In this document: positions 7,538 through 15,966 of the stretch, one piece after another
Position numbering within the stretch: the first letter of the stretch is position 1
Layout: each line of letters opens with the position of its first letter
Assembly: GCF_001424185.1 (NCBI RefSeq)
Contig: NZ_LMOM01000026.1
Location: forward strand, 13,718 to 58,404
Length of the DNA stretch: 44,687 nt
From: Deinococcus sp. Leaf326
Lineage (GTDB): Bacteria; Deinococcota; Deinococci; Deinococcales; Deinococcaceae
Direction: 5' to 3'
Notes under the pieces: model-generated
Databases searched by the model: none
What the model saw: the letters and a program-made list of their open reading frames with translations, nothing else
Told to the model about the DNA's origin: nothing
Made by a program: the position numbers and the translations under genes

Positions 7538-8023
7538 TCAGGACGTCGGTGTCGTGGTGCGGTATCCACCGGGCAGATTCAGGGCATCGTCGATGTCACT
7601 GCGGGTCAGGATGGTCCCCAGATGATTGAAGGCAGAGCCGAAGCCAGTGAGGTAGCGTAGCTGTTCTCCACCGATCTCCTGCACGACCGCGATCTGACCT
7701 TCCACCAGATGGGCCGCGAGTTCGGCGGTGAAGTCGAGGCCCATCTGGTGGAGGGCGGTCAGGTGGAGCTCGTCGTCAGGGTCCAGGGGAGGATGGTCGG
7801 GGTGAGCGACATTCCACGCGTGGATTTCCGCGGAGGAGAGTTGCCGGTCACGCGGAATCGCGGTGTGGGCGCCCAGGCTGAGGAGCCCGGCGAGCTTGGA
7901 GGTGCCGCCCTCGAAGATGTGAATCTTCCCCTCGACGATCAGGGTGTCGACCCAGGCGCGGAAGGCGGCCTCGTCACGGACGCGAATGGAGTTGGTGCGG
8001 AAATGGCCTTTCCAGGTGGACAT
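7538..8023 (-). CDS. Unknown protein inside the PRTRC cassette
   Basis: A 161-residue protein between F and B. The start ATG at 8021-8023 has AGGAG 7-8 bases before it. The N-terminus (MSTWKGHFRTNSIRVRDEAA, then FRAWVDTL) looks like a small alpha/beta domain; the middle has a His/Asp/Pro-rich stretch. It sits in the place where some cassettes carry PRTRC A, the JAB-type peptidase, but it has no HxH...S..D motif, so it is not that enzyme. I do not recognise the family. Its position suggests a role with the conjugation proteins. Confidence 0.7.
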   Translation of the reverse strand: MSTWKGHFRTNSIRVRDEAAFRAWVDTLIVEGKIHIFEGGTSKLAGLLSLGAHTAIPRDRQLSSAEIHAWNVAHPDHPPLDPDDELHLTALHQMGLDFTAELAAHLVEGQIAVVQEIGGEQLRYLTGFGSAFNHLGTILTRSDIDDALNLPGGYRTTTPTS

Positions 8024-8121
8024 GGGAAGACTCCTGAAGAATCTTGGGGGGCTCGGGAAGGGAAGCGCGGGACAGCAGAAGAGGGCGGTCCGTCCAGGCC
8101 GTGTGGCCCAGCGGAACCGCC

Positions 8122-9378
8122 CTAGTCGTCGATGAGTTGTTCGGCGATGTGCCGGGTGAGCTCCAGGCTCTGCGCGTAGAGGGGGAGGAGCTTGGCGGCG
8201 CGCCGGATGTCCTCTCGGGTGAAGAGCCGCACAACGAAGTTGGGGCAGTAGCCCTCGCCCTGCGCCACGCCCTGCCATTCTTCTTCGAAGAGTTCCTGCA
8301 CCTCATGGAGAGAGCCGCCATTCTCCACGACAGTGATGGAGCGCTGCTGCCCCGACAGGAGCAGGATGGGGGAGCGCCGCATCTCCCCCAGGGCATAGAG
8401 CGTGTCCTGCTCCAGAGGCGTTTCCAGGGCCTTGATCTGGGTGGTGAGGACCTGCAGACGTTCGAGGTCCTCCACGATGGAGAGGGCATGAGGAGCCAGG
8501 GCTTCGGGGCTGCCCTCACAGCGCTGGCGGATCTCCGCGAGACTGAAGCAGAGTTTGGGCTTGAGCGCCGGCAGCACCTCGTCGATACCGATCGCGCGGT
8601 ACAGGTCGCGTGGGGCGTTGTGCTCGAGGTGTTCGTGCAGCTCCGCACGGGTGGGGCGGCGGCCGAGTTTCTTGCGGGCTTCCTCGTGGATGCCTTTCCA
8701 GAATGTCTTCGGACAGTCCTCGTACCGGAACATCTCGGCGATCTCCAGCGCGTCGCTGGCGGTAATGACCGGCCAGGTGCAGCTGGTGATGTTGCGCAGG
8801 TGCACGAGCAGACTGCCGAACAGCCGGGGGTGAATGCGGCCGAGGTTGCGCCGGGCGGCCGTGCAGCTGTAGGCATTCGCCTGCAGTTCCGCGCGGAGGG
8901 TGATCTGCAACTCGCCTGGGCCGCGCTGATCGACACTCTCGTCATACGCGGTCGACGGGGAGCAGGACTGGAGTTGCAGACGGAACTCGTGGTTCTCGTA
9001 GGGGAGGGGAATCCCGGCCAGGCGCTGAAGATAGAGTGGGAGTGACTCCCGCTGCTTTGGGGGCAAGAGGGGGAGGAGGCCTTCCTCGATGAGGAGGGAG
9101 AACACCTCCAGGTCGGCCTGGGCCTCCTGCGCCCCCCTCGTGAGGGTGAGGGGCACGCCCTGGAGGACGAGGCCACCGGCACCCAGTGCGGCGAGGCTCA
9201 GAGGAGCAGGGGCAGATCGCCCGGCTCCAGGGGGAGAGGGGAAGGATCGCGCGTCAGCTGGCTCAGGGCCCGGACGAGAGGGTCTTGCCGGCCGCCGGGA
9301 TCCGGCGGGAGCTCGGGTAGGTCGTCCAGAGTGGCTGCTTTGCTCCGGAGCCACTCGGCCACGCTTGAGGGACTGCAT
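8122..9378 (-). CDS. PRTRC system protein F (5' end probably frameshifted)
   Basis: From about SLAALGAGGLVLQGVPLTL onward (near 9200) the protein matches the alpha-helical PRTRC F family, with conserved-looking HPRLFGSLLVHLRNITSCTW and RYEDCPKTFWKGIHEEARK. Its biochemical role is unknown. The first 60 residues from the ATG at 9378 are Arg/Pro/Gly-rich and have poor third-position GC, which suggests they are not the real frame. The frame of the 9198-9431 ORF looks coding over the same stretch. The natural F start is therefore probably upstream in that frame, with an indel near 9200. Confidence 0.7.
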   Translation of the reverse strand: MQSLKRGRVAPEQSSHSGRPTRAPAGSRRPARPSRPGPEPADARSFPSPPGAGRSAPAPLSLAALGAGGLVLQGVPLTLTRGAQEAQADLEVFSLLIEEGLLPLLPPKQRESLPLYLQRLAGIPLPYENHEFRLQLQSCSPSTAYDESVDQRGPGELQITLRAELQANAYSCTAARRNLGRIHPRLFGSLLVHLRNITSCTWPVITASDALEIAEMFRYEDCPKTFWKGIHEEARKKLGRRPTRAELHEHLEHNAPRDLYRAIGIDEVLPALKPKLCFSLAEIRQRCEGSPEALAPHALSIVEDLERLQVLTTQIKALETPLEQDTLYALGEMRRSPILLLSGQQRSITVVENGGSLHEVQELFEEEWQGVAQGEGYCPNFVVRLFTREDIRRAAKLLPLYAQSLELTRHIAEQLIDD

Positions 9379-9431
9379 GGGATCTGCGCCTTAGCCTTTC
9401 GTGCCGAGGCGCTTTTTGAAGGTGTAGACAT
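9198..9431 (-). CDS. Likely N-terminal part of PRTRC F in another frame
   Basis: This 77-residue frame starts at ATG 9429-9431, inside the end of gene C, with AAGGA about 10 bases upstream. It stops at TGA 9198-9200. From SSVAEWLRSK through DDLPELPPDPGG to PGDLPLLL its codons have the high third-position GC of real genes, unlike the overlapping frame of F. The end runs naturally into the start of the F-like region. I read the two as one gene split by a frameshift, either real or a sequence error; the alternative is a small separate protein. Confidence 0.45.
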   Translation of the reverse strand: MSTPSKSASARKAKAQIPCSPSSVAEWLRSKAATLDDLPELPPDPGGRQDPLVRALSQLTRDPSPLPLEPGDLPLLL

Positions 9432-9612
9432 GGGAACCGTCCTTGAGTTCCGGGCCTTCGACCACGGCGGAAGCGAGTTCGGGGACGGTGAGGGCGTGCA
9501 TCTTCTTGATGTCCTCGGCGCCCTGTTCGGGATTGAAGTCGGCCAGTTCGCGGCCTTCGTAGATGAACTTGCGCTGGACTTCGGTCACGCTGATCTTGTT
9601 GGGGGTCGTCAT
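9391..9612 (-). CDS. PRTRC system protein C (ubiquitin-like modifier)
   Basis: This 73-residue protein matches PRTRC C, the prokaryotic ubiquitin-like family. It has the small beta-grasp pattern (KFIYEGRELADFNPEQGAED) and ends in KKRLGTKG, so its last residue is Gly, as needed for direct activation by an E1 without a trimming peptidase. With ThiF (E1-like) and B (E2-like) close by, it would be the conjugated or signalling modifier; this comes from family knowledge. The ATG at 9610-9612 has no Shine-Dalgarno but lies 12 bases from the hairpin at 9625. Confidence 0.85.
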   Translation of the reverse strand: MTTPNKISVTEVQRKFIYEGRELADFNPEQGAEDIKKMHALTVPELASAVVEGPELKDGSHVYTFKKRLGTKG

Positions 9613-9624
9613 ACGGGCAAATAT

Positions 9625-9648
9625 CCCCGGCGTGAGCCGGGGGAGGGA
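9625..9648 (-). repeat. Start-proximal hairpin element 3
   Basis: CCCCGGC GTGA GCCGGGG GAGGGA on the plus strand, a 7-pair stem 12 bases upstream of the PRTRC C start, which has no Shine-Dalgarno of its own. It ends 10 bases before the stop of the previous gene. Confidence 0.6.
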
Positions 9649-9658
9649 AAAGGGTGTT

Positions 9659-10216
9659 TCAGGTCGGCGGCTCGGCGTACACCTGTCCCACAAGCACGCG
9701 AGCAACGTCGGGCTGCTCGGCCCACAACCGGGCTTCTTCGTCGACGGCCTGGCCAAAGGGCACGTTGGGCCAGACGATGCCCTGGGGGACGCCCTGATCA
9801 CTGGCGTGGTCTTGCAGGGTGTCCAGAAGGGAGACCAGACCTCCGATCGCGTCCAGTTCTACTGGCGAGAGGGTCTGCCCGCTCAGGAGAGCGAGCAGGA
9901 GGTATTTCTGGCGATTGAGTTGGGCGAATCCGGTTTGATTGAGGGGGCAGTGAATCTCGACGTGCTTGAGGTACGGCTGGGCATAGGCTTCCCCAAGAGC
10001 GCTGCGCAGGACAAGGATGTGGTCCGGCGAGAGCAACTGCGCGTAGGTCTCGAAGTCAGAGATGTACGTGGGGCAGTCGGCGAGGAGCACGAAGCCGGAC
10101 GCGACCAGGGCGCGTTCCTGCTCGCGGTACCGGGCGAGGGCCTCGGGGTAGTCGAGATGGCTGCTCCAGGCCTGCGGGGCGTCGGGAGTGGTGGCAGAGA
10201 CGACGAGAAACGGCAT
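9659..10216 (-). CDS. Unknown 185-residue protein in the PRTRC cassette
   Basis: The gene starts at ATG 10214-10216 with AGGAGG 5 bases before it and ends just before the hairpin ahead of gene C. The sequence (PTYISDFETYAQLL, LKHVEIHCPLNQTGF, LPVELDAIGG-like helices) appears globular, alpha/beta and cytosolic. It has no signal peptide or membrane segment. I do not recognise a family. A strong terminator separates it from PRTRC E upstream, so it probably has its own promoter or depends on read-through. Confidence 0.7.
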   Translation of the reverse strand: MPFLVVSATTPDAPQAWSSHLDYPEALARYREQERALVASGFVLLADCPTYISDFETYAQLLSPDHILVLRSALGEAYAQPYLKHVEIHCPLNQTGFAQLNRQKYLLLALLSGQTLSPVELDAIGGLVSLLDTLQDHASDQGVPQGIVWPNVPFGQAVDEEARLWAEQPDVARVLVGQVYAEPPT

Positions 10217-10237
10217 AGATCCTCCTGGGGTGAGACG

Positions 10238-10274
10238 AAAAAAGGAGAGCGCCCGATTCGACCGGGCGCTCTCC
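10238..10274 (-). terminator. Strong rho-independent terminator after PRTRC E
   Basis: A perfect 12-pair stem (GGAGAGCGCCCG with its complement, 7-base loop) lies at 10244-10274. On the minus strand it is followed by six U. It ends the PRTRC E message 21 bases after its stop. Confidence 0.88.
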
Positions 10275-10295
10275 TGGGAAGGTGGGAGATGGGGT

Positions 10296-11501
10296 TCAGA
10301 GCAGGCGTTCGGCCGAGGCCTTGAGCAGGACCACGCCCTTCTTGGTCTGAGCGTTCGAGCGGATGGTGATCTTGTCCTCCTGGCGCGTGTAGCCGTCCGC
10401 CTCGACGATCACGGTGTACTCCCCCACGGGCAGCGACACGTCCTTGTTGTGCTTGACGGGGTGGGTCTTCCCGGCGCTGTCGGTGAGCACGATCATGGCG
10501 TCGGCCGGCGCGACTTCCAGCTTCAGGCTGCCGTCCGATGCGGGCTTCTTCGCCGCCGCAGTCGCCGAGGACGCGGGCTTACTGGCTTTCTTGCGGGCGT
10601 CCTCGGCGGCCTTCTTCGCCTGCTCGGCGGCGGCCTTGACCTGCGCGAGGTAGTCGGTGGTTTCGCGGGCCACGGCCCGGGCGGCGCGGAAGGCCGTCAT
10701 CTGCGGGATGAGCTGGTCATCCAGACTCGCGGGGGTCCCGTTGATCTGGAGCGGCACGGCGGTCGCGTTCAGTTCGCCGGCGATCGGGACAGGCTGCATG
10801 GTGACGAGGAGCTGCGGCTTGCCCTTGGAACGGGCCAGGACCAGGCTCAGGCTCTCGCCGGCCGCGAGGGTAGCGGCCAGCTGGCTGAACAGGCCCTCAC
10901 CCAGCGTGCCTTCCGGCCACTCGATGGTCGCGACGGGGAGGACCGGCGTGGGCGCCAGGGTGGCCTCGGTGTCCGGCGCTTCGTCAGGTTCGTCCTCACC
11001 GGGCAGCTCGCCTTCTTCCAGGGCGTCTTCAGCCTCCGGTTCGGCAGCGGCTTCCGCCTGCTGGAGATCCTCTTCCGGGGTGTCCGAGGGACTGTCCGGA
11101 GTCGCCTCGTCCTCGACCACAGGCTCATCTGGCAGAAGGCCTGATGCTGGGGTGTTGAGAAGGTCCTGAGGCGTCTCCACCGGAGCGCTCTGCTGTACGG
11201 GGAGCGGAGATTCGACTTCCACCGGGACGGGGTGAGGACCCACGGCCGGAAGATCCTGAGCAGCTAGGGTGAGGTTGGCCTTGGCGGGCTGGCCCAGATT
11301 GTGGATCTGCTGCAGCAGGTCCTCAGCCGCTTCGACGTCGGTCTTGGCCGCCTGATTCTCTTTGAACAGGTCGCGCGCTTCCTCCCACAGGGAGAGGTTT
11401 TTGACCTTCAGGTCACCCATCACGTCTTTCAGATCCGTGTGGACATCGGCGAGCGTGCGGGCGGCGAAGAGATCATCGAGCGGGGTGGCAGTGTTGGACA
11501 T
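10296..11501 (-). CDS. PRTRC protein E domain fused to a PEGA domain
   Basis: A 401-residue protein. Its first 200 residues are acidic with a helical start. About residues 205-285 (GEGLFSQLAATLAAGESLSL to the TPASLDDQLIPQMTAF end) match the short PRTRC E family. A Lys/Ala-rich coiled coil follows (AAAEQAKKAAEDARKKA). The last 70 residues (KLEVAPADAMIVLTDSAG, then LPVGEYTVIVEADGYTRQED) are a PEGA domain, a small beta domain usually found in surface or extracellular proteins. No signal peptide is present. The ATG at 11499-11501 has AGGAG 7 bases before it; an ATG at 11525 is in frame. Most E proteins are much smaller, so the fusion is notable. Confidence 0.75.
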   Translation of the reverse strand: MSNTATPLDDLFAARTLADVHTDLKDVMGDLKVKNLSLWEEARDLFKENQAAKTDVEAAEDLLQQIHNLGQPAKANLTLAAQDLPAVGPHPVPVEVESPLPVQQSAPVETPQDLLNTPASGLLPDEPVVEDEATPDSPSDTPEEDLQQAEAAAEPEAEDALEEGELPGEDEPDEAPDTEATLAPTPVLPVATIEWPEGTLGEGLFSQLAATLAAGESLSLVLARSKGKPQLLVTMQPVPIAGELNATAVPLQINGTPASLDDQLIPQMTAFRAARAVARETTDYLAQVKAAAEQAKKAAEDARKKASKPASSATAAAKKPASDGSLKLEVAPADAMIVLTDSAGKTHPVKHNKDVSLPVGEYTVIVEADGYTRQEDKITIRSNAQTKKGVVLLKASAERLL

Positions 11502-11543
11502 GGGCAGTCTCCTGTGGTGAAGCATTGAAGTACCGCCCTTGCT

Positions 11544-11566
11544 CCCGCCCAGCGGGCGGGGAGGGT
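11544..11566 (-). repeat. Start-proximal hairpin element 4
   Basis: CCCGCCC AGC GGGCGGG GAGGGT on the plus strand. It lies 42 bases upstream of the preferred PRTRC E start and 18 from an in-frame ATG at 11525. It sits between E and the ligA relic, as expected if ligA once abutted E. Confidence 0.5.
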
Positions 11567-11635
11567 CCCACCCCCAGCGCAGAAGAACCGGCAGACGACG
11601 CCTCCATCTGCCGGTCAGCTCTGCGGATCGCCGCC

Positions 11636-12040
<405 letters not shown>

Positions 12041-12140
12041 GCTCCATCCAGCGAAAGCTCTCCATACTCTTCAGCTCTAATACGCTGTCTCCTTTCTGCT
12101 CGGGCGGGCTAAAGCAGCGGCTCAATTCTCCCAAGTCCGT

Positions 12141-12761
12141 TCAGAGCAAGCGAGATTGATACGCCATCCGCACCGCATCTGTTCGGCTTGACGCCTCTAA
12201 CTTCCCCAAAATGTTACTCACATGGATCTTTACGGTACCCTCGCTAATCTGCAACTGGGCCGCAATGCGCTTGTTCGACCATCCTGTGGCCAGTGCTCGG
12301 AGCACTTCCAGTTCCCGCACGGTCAGCACCTGCTGTGGTCTTACCTGTGGCGCCGAAAGTGCTTCAGCCAACGCCTGCGTCACCCGGGCATGAAACACCC
12401 GTTCCCCACGACATACCCGTTCCAGCGTCCGCATGATCTCGTCTACCTCCGCCGATTTGAAGAGGTACCCCGCTGCTCCTGCCTGTACCCCCGCCACCAT
12501 ATCTTCTTCCTCCTCAAAAGTAGTCAGCAGTACCACAGGTGGCCCTCCTACATCCCGCAATCGCCGCGTGGCTTCCAGGCCATCCATCCCAGGCATCCGG
12601 ACATCCATCAGCACAACCTCCACTGCCTCCTGCGCACACCACCGCACAGCCTCTGCACCGTCCACCGCGGTCGCTACGACCGTCACGCCCTCTTCCAGGG
12701 AGAGCAGCGCAGACAGGCCATTGCGGACCAACGGTTGGTCGTCGACGATCAGCACCCTCAT
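12141..12761 (-). CDS. NarL/LuxR-type response regulator
   Basis: A 206-residue two-domain regulator. The receiver domain carries the acidic pair in IVDDQP, the phospho-acceptor Asp53 in LMDVRMPGMDG, a Thr in LLTTFEEEED and the Lys in YLFKSAEV. The LuxR helix-turn-helix follows (LTVRELEVLRALATGWSNKR, then EGTVKIHVSNILGKL). Its start overlaps the kinase stop as ATGA, with GGAG inside the kinase end, so the pair is translationally coupled. Targets are unknown; the divergent DUF4394 and secreted genes nearby are candidates. Confidence 0.92.
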   Translation of the reverse strand: MRVLIVDDQPLVRNGLSALLSLEEGVTVVATAVDGAEAVRWCAQEAVEVVLMDVRMPGMDGLEATRRLRDVGGPPVVLLTTFEEEEDMVAGVQAGAAGYLFKSAEVDEIMRTLERVCRGERVFHARVTQALAEALSAPQVRPQQVLTVRELEVLRALATGWSNKRIAAQLQISEGTVKIHVSNILGKLEASSRTDAVRMAYQSRLL

Positions 12762-13969
12762 CGCAGCTCCAGAAGTGGAAAGGTGGCCTGTAGGCAGAAC
12801 GCTCCCCCCTCGGTGCTGATTTGGAGATCTCCTCCAGCCGCTTCGACCTGCTCCGTCAATCCCTTGAGCCCCAGGCCACCCCCACCACCCCTCTTCCCGA
12901 CTGCTGGAGGAGAATAGACGTTGTGAAGCGTGACCATCACGTCAAGTTGCTGGACCACCACATCCACTGAAAGCGCAGTTCCTGGAGCGTGCTTCTGAGC
13001 ATTGGTCAAGCCTTCCTGCACACAACGGAACGCGGCGAGTCGAGCTGCCGGACTCAATGCGGGCTCACGCTCCGGCAAGGCCAGCGTCACCGTGGAGGGC
13101 CACGCCCGCGCTAATTCTTGAATTGACCCCAACAGCGAAGTGCCTAATCTCTGGGGCCTCAAGGCCTTCACGGCGGCCTGTAGACTTCCCATCGACTCCG
13201 CACTCCGGTCCAGCGCCCGGTCCAGCGATTCAGCCAGCGCAGGCGGATCACGTTGCACCTTTCTGGCCCGCTGCACTTCCAAGCGCAACGCCGTCAGCTC
13301 GTGTCCCAACGTGTCATGAAGATCCCGGGACAGACGCGTCCGTTCTTCCAGTGTGGCGTGTTGCAGCTCCAGATCCCGGTATCGCCGCAGTTCCAGCAGC
13401 GCCTCCCGGAGGTGCGCCCGGTCCTCTTCCCGCCGCAAGGTCAGTTCGAACGCAATGAAGGCGAACACGCTCTGCCCGAACAGGGACACGGTGGCCTGCC
13501 AGAAGGTCTCCAGACTGCTGGCAGGCTGGGTAAATCCGAAGAGATAGCCCGGACTCAGCCACATGCCCAGGCCGATCAGCGGAAGGCTCAACCCCAGGGT
13601 GGCAAGCGGCTTGTACCAGTACCGCAACACGATGGGGATGACGAGCATGACCCCGGTTAGATTGTACGAATAGGCCACCAAGCTGGCATATGCGAGCAGA
13701 CAGCTCCCACACAGGAGCGTCTCTCCCCAGCGGCGTCGACCTGGCCGCACCAGCCAGAGAATCGCGAATGCGGTCACGAAGGCCACGCCGATCCGAGCCA
13801 GGGCGAGCCAGGGATGCGCTAAAGGCCAATTAAAAGACTCTGTGTACAGGTATTCCCAGTTGGTGGAGAAGACCAAGGACGTGATGAGGGTCGAGAGGAG
13901 TCCGAGCCCGGCGAACAAGACCACAGCACGGGCGCGTGGTGAATAAGACAGCCAGAAGAGCGAAAGCAT
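12758..13969 (-). CDS. Sensor histidine kinase (HisKA_3, NarL/DesK type)
   Basis: A 403-residue membrane kinase. About five to six hydrophobic segments fill residues 1-170 with no large external loop. A coiled linker (REEDRAHLREALLELRRYRD) then leads to the dimerisation segment RLSRDLHDTLGHELTALRLE, with the phospho-acceptor His. The ATPase domain shows the N box GLTNAQKHA and the glycine box GGGGGLGLKGL. The ATG at 13967-13969 is chosen because the preceding small membrane gene ends 2 bases before it. Such kinases often sense membrane state or cell-wall stress; the signal here is not known. Confidence 0.88.
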   Translation of the reverse strand: MLSLFWLSYSPRARAVVLFAGLGLLSTLITSLVFSTNWEYLYTESFNWPLAHPWLALARIGVAFVTAFAILWLVRPGRRRWGETLLCGSCLLAYASLVAYSYNLTGVMLVIPIVLRYWYKPLATLGLSLPLIGLGMWLSPGYLFGFTQPASSLETFWQATVSLFGQSVFAFIAFELTLRREEDRAHLREALLELRRYRDLELQHATLEERTRLSRDLHDTLGHELTALRLEVQRARKVQRDPPALAESLDRALDRSAESMGSLQAAVKALRPQRLGTSLLGSIQELARAWPSTVTLALPEREPALSPAARLAAFRCVQEGLTNAQKHAPGTALSVDVVVQQLDVMVTLHNVYSPPAVGKRGGGGGLGLKGLTEQVEAAGGDLQISTEGGAFCLQATFPLLELR

Positions 13970-13971
13970 GA

Positions 13972-14244
13972 TCAGTGCAAAACCCGGGGAAGCCAGGAGA
14001 AGGCAGGTCCTAACCAGATGACGAAGAGGCCAAGAAGCGTCAGGCCCACAGCATACCGTGCCGCCTTCTGCTGTTCCCGTTGCCACAACCACCATCCCAG
14101 GCTTGAATTGATGATGGTCAACCACACGGGAAGCCATGGAATCTGTGCATGTAACAGCACGTTCCAAAGGATTCCAGCAAGAACCAGGATCAGCACATAC
14201 AGCAGAAGCAGACCTGGCCAGAACATGTCACGGTACGCGGGCAT
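13972..14244 (-). CDS. Small membrane protein preceding the kinase
   Basis: A 90-residue protein with about three hydrophobic segments (GLLLLYVLILVLAGILWNVL; LPVWLTIINSSLGWWLW; VGLTLLGLFVIWL). It ends 2 bases before the kinase ATG in another frame, so it is the first gene of a three-gene operon. It may assist the kinase. Alternatively it is the N-terminal half of the kinase membrane region cut off by a frameshift, because together they would give a more typical membrane domain. Confidence 0.6.
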   Translation of the reverse strand: MPAYRDMFWPGLLLLYVLILVLAGILWNVLLHAQIPWLPVWLTIINSSLGWWLWQREQQKAARYAVGLTLLGLFVIWLGPAFSWLPRVLH

Positions 14245-14489
14245 GGCGTGGTTGTATCGCCTCAGCGCATGCGGGCGCGTCTCCCAAAAGACAGATTCCC
14301 GACCTATATCTTTTGCCAGATGTAGATTTCAGAGCGTCCCCGCATAGTACCAACCCGGAGAGAAGCCGCCTCCCAAGAGCCCCTGAAAGCGGCGTCTCCG
14401 CATTTCCTTCCCGAGAGACGCCAGGGGCGTCCTCTCCTTGCACGAAGAATGCTGTATTTCCACTCGTCCATCCCCTGAGAGGTTGTTCC
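14245..14489. other. Divergent intergenic region with GC hairpins
   Basis: This stretch separates the two-component operon (minus) from the DUF4394 lipoprotein (plus), so it must hold both promoters. I see no clear -35/-10 pair. A short hairpin GACGCC-AGG-GGCGTC lies at 14417-14431, and a longer imperfect one (GCCGC/GCGGC core) around 14357-14395, both in the likely leader of the plus-strand gene. Confidence 0.35.
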
Positions 14490-15362
14490 ATGAAACGAAT
14501 CGCTGCCCTGACCGTTCTGTCTGCCCTCGTGCTGTCTGCCTGCAACACCAGTTCCGTCATCCCCGTTGCACCCCAGGGCGTCACCGCCTACGGCCTCGCT
14601 GGTGGCAACCAGCTCGCCACCTTCGGCACCACCAATGCCGCCGCGAGCTACCGTACGGTCAGCGTGACCGGCCTCGCCAGTAGCGAATCACTCGTGGACC
14701 TGGACTTCCGCAACACCGACAACAAGTTGTACGCGGCCACCTCGACGGGCAAGATCTACGTCATCAATCCCAACACAGGTGCCGCCACGGCGGATGGCTC
14801 TTCGGTGGGGAAGGCAACGCAGGCCATCGACTTCAACCCAGTCGCCAACCGGTTGCGCATGGTGGGCAACGCCAACGACAACTATCGCCTGACCGTGAAT
14901 AGTACGCCTGTACCGACGACTTCGACGAAGGGTGAGGTCATCCCAGACGGCGCCTTCGCCTACGCAACAGGTGACACGAACTTCGGCAAGATCCCGATGC
15001 TGACGGCGGCGGCTTATACCAACTCGTATAACGACAGTGCAACAGGCACGGTGCCTGGCAACGCGGCGACGACCCTCTACACCATTGACTCGGCCGCCGA
15101 CACGCTGGTCGAGAACACGGTCAGCCCAGCCTTCAGCACCCTGGTCACTCGCGCCAAGCTGGGCGTAGATGTAGGGACCGGCCTGACGGGCTTCGACATT
15201 GCCGGGGCGAGTGACGCTTACTTGACGGGAGTGACGAACAACCGAACGACGCTCTACCGCGTGAACCTGGGAGCGACGGGCACGACGAATGCCGCGACCG
15301 CCATCAGCACCCTCAGCGGCGTGAGCCTCAAGGCGCCTGCCCTCAAGCTTCCCAACCGTTGA
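14490..15362 (+). CDS. DUF4394-domain lipoprotein
   Basis: A 290-residue lipoprotein with signal MKRIAALTVLSALVLSAC, lipidated at Cys18. After it comes a beta-propeller-like DUF4394 region: VTAYGLAGGNQLATFGTTNA, then LVDLDFRNTDNKLYAATSTG, QAIDFNPVANRLRMVGNAND and TTLYTIDSAADTLVEN. The domain's function is not known. The ATG at 14490 is preceded by GAGAGG. It faces away from the two-component operon and may be among its targets (inference). Confidence 0.88.
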   Translation: MKRIAALTVLSALVLSACNTSSVIPVAPQGVTAYGLAGGNQLATFGTTNAAASYRTVSVTGLASSESLVDLDFRNTDNKLYAATSTGKIYVINPNTGAATADGSSVGKATQAIDFNPVANRLRMVGNANDNYRLTVNSTPVPTTSTKGEVIPDGAFAYATGDTNFGKIPMLTAAAYTNSYNDSATGTVPGNAATTLYTIDSAADTLVENTVSPAFSTLVTRAKLGVDVGTGLTGFDIAGASDAYLTGVTNNRTTLYRVNLGATGTTNAATAISTLSGVSLKAPALKLPNR

Positions 15363-15423
15363 ACGGATCCATTTCCTCTACGTTTACAGTTTCCTACTGC
15401 CTTCTCCCTTTCTGGAGCTTCTC

Positions 15424-15897
15424 ATGACTTCTATTCGTAATGTTCGTGTTCTTACCCTGTTGACCCTGACCGGAGCAGTGGGTCTGGCAAATCATGCACA
15501 GGCTACCTCCACCAGTTCCTCGTCGCCTACTCCCCTTGTCGCGGCCTCCTGCGCTGCGCCTGAGAACCTCAATGGACTCTGGCAGGGTGACGATGGGAGC
15601 GTGTACGCCTTTCGTCAGATCGGTACTCAGATCTGGGGGGTAGGGCGGAGTCAGGACGGTCAAAGCTGGACGACCGTATTTAACGGTGTCCAGAAAGGCC
15701 TGCTCATCACAGGGAAGTGGGTCGACGTCGATGGGAAACGCAGGAGCAACGGGACAGTCACTTTCCAGGGGGACAAGGACTATCGCTTTTCGGATTTGAA
15801 GCGGACTTCGTCGACAGGTGGTTTCACGGGTATGCGTTGGATTGCGAACTGCGATGATGTCCCCAACAATCCAGACAAGCTGAAACTCTTCAAATAG
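15424..15897 (+). CDS. Secreted protein of unknown function, paralogue 1
   Basis: A 157-residue protein with a signal peptide ending near NHAQA. The mature part holds LNGLWQGDDGSVYAFRQIGT, VGRSQDGQSWTTVFNG and GTVTFQGDKDYRFSDLKR, with two Cys flanking the domain (SCAAPENL and ANCDD) that could form a disulfide. It shares this whole pattern with the next gene, so the pair arose by tandem duplication. The repeated W-x-D-G and G-T-V-T-F strands suggest a small beta domain. I do not recognise the family. Confidence 0.8.
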   Translation: MTSIRNVRVLTLLTLTGAVGLANHAQATSTSSSSPTPLVAASCAAPENLNGLWQGDDGSVYAFRQIGTQIWGVGRSQDGQSWTTVFNGVQKGLLITGKWVDVDGKRRSNGTVTFQGDKDYRFSDLKRTSSTGGFTGMRWIANCDDVPNNPDKLKLFK

Positions 15898-15966
15898 TGT
15901 GAAGTAGTTCAATCGTAGGAAGATCGAGAGCAATGACGTTTGATGGATAGCTTCAGTCTTCAGGAA

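Noticed and set aside
7538..8023. The 161-residue gene as PRTRC A, the JAB peptidase.
   Set aside because: Its His and Asp residues do not form HxH...S..D; the pattern HPDHPPLDPDD is not the metal site.
8044..9045. Long plus-strand frames opposite PRTRC F and similar antisense frames throughout.
   Set aside because: They are shadows of GC-rich genes on the other strand, without ribosome sites, family motifs or good starts.
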